Assembly: GCA_030064795.1 (NCBI GenBank)
Contig: JASJEI010000198.1
Coordinates: 1 to 12,839 of the forward strand
Direction of reading: 5' to 3'
Origin: Pleurocapsa sp. MO_226.B13
GTDB lineage: Bacteria; Cyanobacteriota; Cyanobacteriia; Cyanobacteriales; Xenococcaceae
Length of the DNA stretch: 12,839 nt
Shown: positions 1 through 7,800 of the stretch, in pieces
Layout of the letters: every line of letters starts with the position of its first letter
Position numbering within the stretch: the first letter of the stretch is position 1
Notes under the pieces: generated by a model
Told to the model about the DNA's origin: nothing
Databases searched by the model: none
What the model saw: only the letters and a program-made list of their open reading frames with translations
Made by a program: the position numbers and the translations under genes

Positions 1-1364
1 CTGGCTCGCTTGAGTCGATTTCATTGCCTCTTCTATCGCTTCTTTCACAGGGAGAAATTTATCGTCAAGTTGCTTGTAAAGCTGATTCCATTTCTGCCAA
101 TAGACATTCGTAGAAAGGGACTTCTTCATTAATAAACAAATAGAACGCACCTTCTCTAAAGAAATCTGAAACTTGTGGGCAATAGAGGCTAGTTTTTGGT
201 CAAGAACTTCAGCAAAAGCTAATAAATCTGATTTTTGATTCGATAAAGCTACTCTTAAGGCTTTAATCCCTTTGTAAGCCTGGTCTTCTCTGACTTGGAG
301 TTCTTCAATAATGAAATTCATTAATTCCATTCTTTCAGACCACTCTGGCCCAGGCAAGGACAAAATATCAATTCTGAGCCAATAGAGCAAAGTTTGGAGC
401 TCACTGGCTAATTTTTGGAGTATTGCTTCATTTTTACGCGCTTGAGACAATTTAGCTGATAATTGATTCCCTTTTCCCTTTAATTTAGCTGTCTGCATTT
501 TCTGTTCTAGCTCTTCTCTTTTGGTCGTAGCTCCCTGGGCTTTTTTAGCTAAATTACGACATAAAGTGTCACCTTGGTCCAGAATATGCCAAACATCTCC
601 GTGGCAAGGAATATCAGACCAAGCAGCTTTTTGTCCCGCTCTAATTCCTTTTCCCGAGAGAAATCCTAGACATTCATGGACAGTCTCGGAAAAGATAATC
701 CTCGGCTATCCTGAGACAACTTAAATATAAGACTGTCCATGAATGTCCTAGATTATTGTAACCCTGCGTCAGCTATAGTGTAATCGGGATTGAGTCCTTG
801 CTCACTGGCTTCCAGCAAGTACCAGCCCCAAGTGTCTTCATCTCGGTGTTCGACTTCTTCCAGGAGAAAACAATAGGTGGAGTGAGCATCTACCCCTGTC
901 AAAACGGGTCGAGTACTCTGAAAGAGTTCATCAAGTAATGCTACCTCAATTGGCGATAAATCTTGAGCCTGATTGATTTTTCTCGCTTTTCGCACCGCTT
1001 CTTTGATTCGATTGTGTATTGTGCCGATACTCAGCGAATAATCGAATAAATCCCTTAATAATTCGATAACTCCTCGATAGGAACAATGACAAATCAGAAT
1101 TAAAGCTAAAATCAACTGAAATATCCATTGTTGTGTAATGGGAAGATAATACAGGATTTCCTTCTTTTTCTCTTTTTCTTGGTTTTCAAAGGCATTATTC
1201 AATGCTTTTTGGGCAATAGCTTTCTGTTGGTAGATAAACTTACGACTAACTTGCTCTTGGTGGGCTATCTGGGTTACGGGTTCTTGTTTGGTCAGAACTT
1301 TAACCGCTATTTCTTGACGTTGAAGAGGATGAAGACGAGAAGCTACAGAAGAAGATGGATTCAC
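1..1364 (-). pseudogene. Disrupted transposase gene (3' end beyond the window)
   Basis: This is a transposase-like gene in two pieces. The N-terminal piece (753-1364, 203 codons from a GTG) has a helix-turn-helix-like start (VTQIAHQEQVSRKFIYQQ), a YRGVIELLRDLF / SIGTIHNRIKEA segment and a DDE-like core (LLDELFQ, TGVDAHSTYCFLLEE, TIADAG). It stops soon after TIADAG, where a roughly 110-bp palindromic insert begins. The other piece is an open frame from about 654 to the left edge, beginning GKGIRAGQKAAW and continuing HGDVWHILDQGDTLCRNLAKK, then coiled-coil and helical sequence. Cutting about 110 bp between the two G runs (minus strand) joins the pieces in one frame as DAGKGIRAGQ, so I read them as one inactivated gene. 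The GTG start is weak: an in-frame TGA directly precedes it and no Shine-Dalgarno is visible. I do not recognise the IS family, and no terminal inverted repeat of the parent IS was identified. Confidence 0.75.
656..761. mobile_element. Small palindromic MITE-like insertion inside the transposase
   Basis: Perfect 17-bp inverted copies of GACATTCATGGACAGTC lie at 669-685 and 731-747. The arms extend imperfectly outward to about 656 and 761 (AGAAATCCTAG against ATAATCTAGG) and a nested GTCTC...GAGAC pair lies inside (683-687 / 713-717). There is no coding capacity. The element is flanked by CCC on both sides (653-655, 762-764) and an inner CTA also flanks the perfect repeats (666-668, 748-750), so the exact ends and target duplication are ambiguous. 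It splits the surrounding transposase gene and introduces stops and a frameshift. Confidence 0.65.
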
Positions 1365-1642
1365 TCAGTTTACTCACACAGCATGGCTAATTTTCAGTAA
1401 TTCCCTTAGTATTACTCATGTCTCTCTTGTCGGGCAACATTATTAGAGCAAATGCTCGGTTAGAGTTGGTAATTTCCCCTCAAAGTGTAACCTTGGTTTG
1501 AACAACGCCCAAATTCCTATTCCTTCATAATCCACTGTCTATTCAGCAATGCCGGTTTGAACAACGCCGAACTCAGTTCTGGCAAACTCAACTTGGAATC
1601 GTTGAAAGTCATATTACACAAAGATCATAAAAGTTTTGTCAG
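1365..1642. other. Gap between the AAA+ ATPase gene and the transposase remnant, with a 15-bp direct repeat
   Basis: No credible gene lies in this stretch. It holds two perfect copies of GGTTTGAACAACGCC, at 1495-1509 and 1554-1568, 59 bp apart. The second copy is preceded by ATTCAGCAATGCC, a string that looks like decayed insertion-sequence end material. I see no hairpin followed by a T run that would end the minus-strand operon. The stretch probably marks the junction between the eCIS operon and an insertion-rich flank. Confidence 0.5.
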
Positions 1643-3751
1643 TCAACCAGGTACCTCCCATACCTTACCCATCTTTTGATACTCCCGCTTAGTTCCATGT
1701 AGTACATGAGACATTGTTACAGGACTATTAGCCTCAGCCGCTAGAAAAGCTGCTGCTAAAGCAATATTCTTAATATTTCCCCCACTCAATTTAAACTGTC
1801 GGGCTAAAAAATCCAGCTCCACCTCTTCCGACAGCGGCATTTCTGATGGCCATATGCCAGCCCAAATGCGACGACGACTTGCCTCATCTGGCGAGGGAAA
1901 GTGAACCGTAAATGCCAATCTACGCACAAACGCTTCATCCAAATTTTGGCGCAAATTCGTCGTCAAAATTGATATTCCCTCATATTCCTCCATTTTTTGC
2001 AACAGATACCCAATTTCAATATTGGCATAGCGGTCATGAGCATCTCTAACTTCAGAACGCTTGCCAAACAAAGCATCTGCCTCGTCAAACAGGAGAATAG
2101 CGTTAGCTGTTTCCGCCGCCGTAAAGATGCGGTTGAGATTTTTCTCCGTCTCCCCAATGTACTTACTGACAACCTGGGATAAATCAATCTTGTATAGCTC
2201 TATCTGTAGTTCGTTGGCAATTACTTCTGCTGCCATTGTCTTACCTGTTCCTGGTGGACCTGAAAATAGCACATTTAATCCTTTGCCAATGGACAACTTG
2301 CGGTTAAAGCCCCATCTCTCATAGACAATATGACGATACTTTGCTTGATTACAAATTTCTTTTAGTTGAGCGAGTTGATCGGCGGGTAATACAATGTCTT
2401 CCCAATTATACATAGACTTAACTTTGCTGGCTAATGCAGTCAAATTATTGCCAGATTGATCGCGAGCTGCTGCCAATAAGTCATTTAGGTTTGGCTTAAT
2501 TGTATTGTTCAATGGCAACTCCTCATGTTCGGAAGTCACACGCCACAAAGCCTGATTACAAGCATTGATAACTGCACCAGTTATTTGAGCTGAACTTAAG
2601 CGGAAATGATTGGCAAGGGTATCTAATTGGCAATCGCTAAATGCAATTCCTTGGTTTGCCAAATTAACTTGCCAGTGAACACGCCGCTGGAAAAAATCAG
2701 GTATCGGAAAAGGTAAGGTAATTACAATCTTGATATCGGTAAAAGTTGCTACCCACGACTGGACTCCAGATAAGATCACCAGATCTTTTGCCTCAGTTGC
2801 TTTATGGAGTAAGCTTTTATATTGCAGATGTTGTTCTTGGGTACGTAATGCATCCAAACCGTCCAGATAGAGAAACGCATCCTGAAAACAGGCTTCACGA
2901 AACAATAATTTTAGCAGTTGGTCAAAATCTTCCTTCATGGCTATAGCTTGAGCCAAATCCGCAATTAATAATCGTTTGTTAACTCGATCAGCAAGAGCGA
3001 TCGCGACCTGGCGTTTTTCAGTAGCATGTAAACCAGAGAAATAGAGGATGAGATGCTGGTCTGTATTTTGAGCTTGGGTCACTAACTTAGGTAGTATCTG
3101 CTTGATTTCATCCCTAATCGGGAACTTATCTTCAACAGCAGGATGATCTAATAATTGACACCACGATTGTAAAGACGGTTCCAGCCCTTTCTGTTTTAAG
3201 AGAAAATGGATAACTTGATCGTCTAGCTTGAGATAATAAGATAATATTGGCGGCTTAACCTGATGGGGGTCAGGAATTAAGTGCAGTAAGTCATGTTTGA
3301 TTAAGGGGGCATCGGGAGCAAAATGAGCTCGTTGCAACAGTTTGGATTCAGCAGAGGGACATAGTAAATTTAGAGCTAAATCAATACTAGGTCGCTTGCG
3401 AGTGACATCATCCTGAAGATAAGCATAGAGACGCTCGTAACGTAAATCAATTTCTGGAGCTAGAGCAATGAGCATCAAGTCCAAATCAAATTCCGACAAG
3501 CCGAAAGTCTGTTGCAGCCAGTTTAATAATTTATTGTTAGTCCGATCAGACTCAGTTTTTTCTGGATCTACGGCAAACAAAGGTATTCCTGGTTGACGCT
3601 CTAAGAGTCGCTTGACCTCATCGCGATCGATCCGCAGACCTCGGTAAGGGTCATTAGCAGCTTCTGAACCATAGACAGCTTGTGCTTTTATTACTGCTTG
3701 TTCTAGTAGTTTGTCTAGCCGTTGTAATGCTGAGAGCAGATCATCAAACAT
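1643..3751 (-). CDS. eCIS-associated tandem AAA+ ATPase (Afp15/Pvc15-like)
   Basis: This 702-aa cytoplasmic ATPase has two AAA-like units. Residues 1-200 form a helical/winged-helix-like region (LNWLQQTFGLSEFDLDLMLIALAPEID) typical of ATPases in contractile injection clusters. The first ATPase unit (about 220-400) is degenerate: the P-loop position reads GLHATEKRQ near G240-K246, without the GKT/S signature, although a Walker-B-like LYLDGLDAL (D297) remains. The second unit is intact: Walker A GPPGTGKT at 498-505 (K504, T505), Walker B ILLFDEADALFG with D556/E557, a sensor-like TTNLRQNLDEAFVRR with candidate arginine fingers, and the C-terminal lid (SGGNIKNIALAAAFLA). In eCIS loci such ATPases are thought to act in assembly or cargo loading; that role here is inferred. 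The start ATG at 3751 lies 27 bp after the stop of the 243-aa gene, with no strong Shine-Dalgarno, which suggests co-transcription and perhaps coupled translation. Confidence 0.9.
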   Translation of the reverse strand: MFDDLLSALQRLDKLLEQAVIKAQAVYGSEAANDPYRGLRIDRDEVKRLLERQPGIPLFAVDPEKTESDRTNNKLLNWLQQTFGLSEFDLDLMLIALAPEIDLRYERLYAYLQDDVTRKRPSIDLALNLLCPSAESKLLQRAHFAPDAPLIKHDLLHLIPDPHQVKPPILSYYLKLDDQVIHFLLKQKGLEPSLQSWCQLLDHPAVEDKFPIRDEIKQILPKLVTQAQNTDQHLILYFSGLHATEKRQVAIALADRVNKRLLIADLAQAIAMKEDFDQLLKLLFREACFQDAFLYLDGLDALRTQEQHLQYKSLLHKATEAKDLVILSGVQSWVATFTDIKIVITLPFPIPDFFQRRVHWQVNLANQGIAFSDCQLDTLANHFRLSSAQITGAVINACNQALWRVTSEHEELPLNNTIKPNLNDLLAAARDQSGNNLTALASKVKSMYNWEDIVLPADQLAQLKEICNQAKYRHIVYERWGFNRKLSIGKGLNVLFSGPPGTGKTMAAEVIANELQIELYKIDLSQVVSKYIGETEKNLNRIFTAAETANAILLFDEADALFGKRSEVRDAHDRYANIEIGYLLQKMEEYEGISILTTNLRQNLDEAFVRRLAFTVHFPSPDEASRRRIWAGIWPSEMPLSEEVELDFLARQFKLSGGNIKNIALAAAFLAAEANSPVTMSHVLHGTKREYQKMGKVWEVPG

Positions 3752-3778
3752 GACTAATTTATGACTGATTTAGGGTTG

Positions 3779-4510
3779 TCAATGTCTTTCTATGGAGATA
3801 TTTTCTGGTTCTCGTAACTGCTGTGCCATTGTTCGCAGATATGTCCCCGCAACAACCGCAGTTTGTTCTAACTGATCTGCTAGTTGTTCTAAATTGGCTG
3901 CTTTTTCCTGAGAATTTTGGGTGTGAGGAGAGAAGTAAAATTCGTGCAGTTGGTCGGGAATTTCGTCTAATTTTTCGCTTACCATGATGCCATGTGCCTG
4001 AAAAATAGATTTAACATTCTTGATCTGGTTTCGGGCAGTTTGTAATTGCTCGGCGTTTGCTGCTGTCGAATTTTCCCAGATTTTAATTAAATCCGAGAGC
4101 AGGTGACGGATACTACGAGCGATCGCATCTGGTTCTGTCTGCAAATTCTCTACTGGTTCACCTGTTAATTCTGATAGCAGAGATAGACTTGTGTAAGCTG
4201 TTTTAGATGAGGTTTTTACTTCTGTATCAGGTTGAGATTGAGTTGCTGATTTCCCCAAATTACCCAGATAATTGGTGAATTTTCCTTTAGCTTCTTCTAT
4301 AACCTGACCAAATTGGGAATTGAGCCAGTTTTTCGCCTCCTCACGACTGATTTCAAAGGTTTCGAGGGCCTTGGGGTCAACTTCCATTTGGCGACCCGTG
4401 ATGGTGCGAAGGGGAAAATCCCCAGGAGGTATTTTGCGATCGCCAGGAATTAAGAAGAAGCGCGATCGCTCTACATCAGACCAGAGGGTGGGGGTAACTT
4501 TGGTATTCAT
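3779..4510 (-). CDS. Hypothetical protein upstream of the eCIS AAA+ ATPase
   Basis: This is a 243-aa soluble protein of unknown function. It has no signal peptide and no membrane segment. Residues 1-50 are a distinctive block (TLWSDVERSRFFLIPGDRK, IPPGDFPLRTITGRQ). Residues 50-90 look helical, about 90-115 is a polar Ser/Thr/Lys linker, and 115-240 is mainly helical with coiled-coil potential and a Gln/Glu/Ala-rich end (ANLEQLADQLEQTAVVAGTYLR). The ATG at 4510 is supported by AAAGGA at 4518-4523 and by conservation of both RBS and start in the duplicated fragment at 4637-4729. It sits directly upstream of the AAA+ ATPase gene (27-bp gap), so an adaptor or partner role for that ATPase is plausible but only inferred. 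Confidence 0.85.
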   Translation of the reverse strand: MNTKVTPTLWSDVERSRFFLIPGDRKIPPGDFPLRTITGRQMEVDPKALETFEISREEAKNWLNSQFGQVIEEAKGKFTNYLGNLGKSATQSQPDTEVKTSSKTAYTSLSLLSELTGEPVENLQTEPDAIARSIRHLLSDLIKIWENSTAANAEQLQTARNQIKNVKSIFQAHGIMVSEKLDEIPDQLHEFYFSPHTQNSQEKAANLEQLADQLEQTAVVAGTYLRTMAQQLREPENISIERH

Positions 4511-4533
4511 AGTTCATTCCTTTGGAAATTAAA

Positions 4534-4562
4534 ATTATGGCGATCGCACTAATTTCGATAAA
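4534..4562 (-). promoter_or_regulatory. Possible promoter for the 243-aa gene and the ATPase
   Basis: On the minus strand TTTATC (4557-4562) is followed, after a 17-bp spacer, by CATAAT (4534-4539), which is 5/6 to the -10 consensus. The -35 match is poor. A HIP1 octamer lies inside the spacer. The position, about 24 bp before the start codon, would allow a short leader. This is a pattern match only. Confidence 0.22.
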
Positions 4563-4636
4563 TATTTTTACGATGTCCTACACGGACTACTATCAGATAT
4601 TGTAGTATTTTGATAAAGTTGATTTATATTTCAATT

Positions 4637-4729
4637 TTAGCGATCGCCAGGGATTAGAAAGAAGTGCGATCGCTCTACATCAGACCAGAGGGTGGAGGAA
4701 AGTTTGGTATTCATGGTTAATTCCTTTGG
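4637..4729 (-). pseudogene. Duplicated 5' fragment of the neighbouring 243-aa gene
   Basis: Positions 4640-4729 repeat 4436-4525, which covers the RBS, the ATG and the first 25 codons of the gene at 3779-4510, with no gaps and roughly 85-90 percent identity. The copy has its own ATG at 4714, reads MNTKLSSTLWSDVERS then HFFLIPGDR, and hits TAA at 4637-4639 immediately after the HIP1 octamer. Similarity ends at that octamer. The copy keeps the AAAGGAAT ribosome-binding motif, so a 25-aa peptide could still be made, but the simplest reading is a remnant of a partial duplication or of a deleted older paralogue. Confidence 0.8.
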
Positions 4730-4876
4730 GGCAAATCAATTAAGTTAACTGTGATCGCTACTCTAGTGAGTTGAACTCCCGTGAATACTGGCGGACATAA
4801 TGAGAGTTAAGAGGAGGAGGATGTGTGAGACATGAAGTAAACTCAAGTGATTGGACAGCTTTTGGGTATCACTTAC

Positions 4877-7800
4877 CTATTTATTATCTACGACATCTGT
4901 TGTAGGATTTGTTTCTGGGTTTGGATAGAGAAGTTTATAAGAAACATAGATTTCTGCTGGAGCTCTTCCGCCACCCGACGGAGTGTACCATGCTTGTGGT
5001 CTAACAGTTATCTCATAAATTCTTCTTAAATTTGTATTTGCGTGAGGATCGCCTCTAAACGCATCTCTAAGAGGATTTTCTAGCTTTCTCTTCATTTCTG
5101 AGTTGTTAGCATGCACTGTTTGAGGAACGATATTTCCTGTTGTATAGTTTCCTGGTCCTCCAAATTGGTTTCCAATCAAATGTCCACGATCTTTATATTC
5201 TTTGCCAGTAAAGCTTATACTATTAATTCCAGGTACCGCCTCTGAAGAATTTGATTCAGACCCTGCTCCTGCTCCTTCTTTATCGATTATCACATGTGCT
5301 ATACGATTTTCACTCAAGCCAATATTGCTCCATGGTAGGAGGGCTGGAACTGAACCAACTGGTCCCCATCCACCACCCCCAGATTCGGAGTAGTTAGCAT
5401 AGTCATAAAAGCTGTCGCGATCGGAACTTCTAGCATTTGCCAAATAAGCCTTCACTCCATAAGCAGCATCTTGCCTGACATTTGTGAAAGAAACTTTCAT
5501 TAGTGTATTGTTATTTCGATCAACAAATTCATCTCCTTCAGAAACTAAATCACTGATACCACCTGAGAAATCATATTGATTATTTAACTCTTCCAATCTC
5601 TCTAAGTACCTATAGTAGTGATCATCCCAAGCATCCATCATAGCATCAGCAACACTATATTCTTTTTCTTCTTGGGATCTTTGTTGAACATCTGAGATTG
5701 CATTCAACTCGCGCTGGCGAGTAATTCTAGCTTGTTGAATGACACCTCCAGGTTGGCCTTTTTGAACAGCATCATTAATAATAGACTGCAAGCTATTATA
5801 AAGATCTTCGGCCTCTGTTGTTTGATTTTGCTCTCTTAAACGAGCAACTTGACGAGACTGAATCCTCTCTAAGACTCTTGGGAATGTATCCCAGTTCTCA
5901 CTGGCCATTGTAATTTCAACGTCACTATTATCCGTTAGTCCTAGACGAATCGAATGATCTTCCCCAAGAAAATCAATATTGCGTATTATAGGCTCTGAGA
6001 AACTGGAAGAAGATGTATCCGACGAGATCTGATCCTCTGTGCTATCTTCACCAATACCCAAACTCCTCAATAATGCCCGTGCCCTTTCTGCCAGCCAAGC
6101 AATGACTCGTTCCAGGATACCTTCAACCCAGCCTTGGAAACCGCGAATAGTATCCGCAATGCGATCTGGTAAATTCCCCAATCCTGCGAAACCGGCAAAG
6201 AAATCAATCACAGGAGCTAACAATCTTGCTAATGCCTGTTCAACTGCATTGGCCATACCGCTAACATTGCCCGCAATAATATCTGCTATGCCATTAACAA
6301 TGGTTTCCACAAAGCTAAACAGACGGGCTGCATTTTCAAAAATCCATTTAAGAACCCGATAAATAGCTTCAATCGCCTGGACAATTGCTCCCACAGGATT
6401 AAACAAGCCAAGCACGCGGATACTCACCTGTCTGATCAAGGTTTCAATCAAGAAATCAATCGCTGCTTGTAATACCATATCTAGGATATTTTGGGGGTTT
6501 AGCTGATCTTTAATCATTTCAAAGATCCCCTGAGGTCCCATGGCAATTAAATTAGCGATCAGTTCATAAGCTTGTTCAATTAAAGCGACATTTTCTTCTC
6601 CAATATGCCGCGCCAGCAAGCCACGAATCCGCTCCCAGGTAATACCCATTAATTGTAGGAAGAAGGTAATAATACTTGATAGGGAAAAATCAGAAGGAAT
6701 CTCGACTCCCACAGCTCCTAGCCCCGAAAACAGCCATTCTAGTAAGCCATCGAGTAAATAGTCCCCAATCTTATCAAAAAACTGTGAAAATCCTTGACCG
6801 ATTGCTGCCAGCAAATTCTCGGCAAATCCCAAGGGATCGTCAGCAATATCATTAATTACTTGACCAATGCGGTTCACCACTGCCCAGAAAGCAGATGGCG
6901 CAATGCCTAATAACTCTAACAACCCCTCAATAATAAACTTGGCGGGATCTTCCAGGAAGCTATTAACCGCAGCAGCAACTCGCCCAATCAAACCTCCCGC
7001 AGCTTGGCGCAACTCATGAATTTGCTGACGTACCTCTTGCACGGATTGGGCGGCGCGGTCAGCCAGGTCGCGGTTAAAGTTATCGCGGGTTTCCGTCACT
7101 TGCTGATGCAAGCCATCGAGTTGAGTGTTGAAGCGTTCCCGTTCGGATGCTGCCCATTCTTCAAGTTCTGCTGGCAGATCGGTGGTAAAGAGATTATCAA
7201 TATCCTGACGTGCTCGATCGATAATCGCTTCACAAGTGGCAATCACTCCATTAACTTTTGCCGAAATTTCGCGGATCAGGTTACATACCCCATCACCAAA
7301 AGTCTGTTCCGCCTCATCGTATTCTTCGGTTACCCAGTCAGGTAGACCCGTAAAATAATCCGCGACTGCCAGCAAAGTACTTTCGTGACGTTCATCAACC
7401 CAGCGTTTGACCTCAGACAAATGTTGTTTAAACTCCTGAGACAGAACCGCTACACCCGTTTCCCATTGAGTCATTGCTGTTTGGGATAGGGGAGTGAGAA
7501 GAGTATTCACCTGGCTTTGGGCATTGTCAAATATTCCCTGAGCTTTGGCACTTAGTTGAGTACGCATTTGCTCCTCGGAACCCACCATTTCAGTCTGCTG
7601 ACCGTGAACTCCGCTGACTGTGGAAGAACGGGAGGCGGTGAGGGCATTTAATGCTGCCTCCTGTAAAGCTGCCATATCCGCACTGGCACTAGCTAAAGCT
7701 TCCTGCTGCTCGGCAAGAACTTCTGCTGGGTCGCGTTCTGCTGTTTCCTGGAGTTCCCCTTGGGCTGCCCTTGCTTCAGCAATGGGGCCGCTTTCTACTA

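Larger units (their letters stand above)
4511..4876. other. Gene-free spacer between the toxin gene and the 243-aa gene
   Basis: This 366-bp gap contains the truncated duplicate at 4637-4729, three HIP1 octamers (one near 4541, the others within the duplicate) and AT-rich sequence. Just past the toxin stop, AAGTGAT (4845-4851) can pair with ATCACTT (4868-4874), but no T run follows on the minus strand, so it is not a convincing terminator. I see no RNA gene or further ORF worth calling. Confidence 0.6.

Noticed and set aside
521..724. Plus-strand ORF of 67 codons
   Set aside because: It runs antisense to the transposase C-terminal frame and into the palindromic insert; no RBS or conserved motif.
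1128..1400. Plus-strand ORF of 90 codons opposite the transposase
   Set aside because: It is antisense to a coherent transposase frame, is low in complexity (Leu/Phe-rich), and has no homology that I recognise.
4845..4874. Stem-loop AAGTGAT/ATCACTT just after the toxin stop as a terminator
   Set aside because: The stem is only 7 bp with a 16-nt loop, AT-rich, and lacks a following T run on the minus strand.
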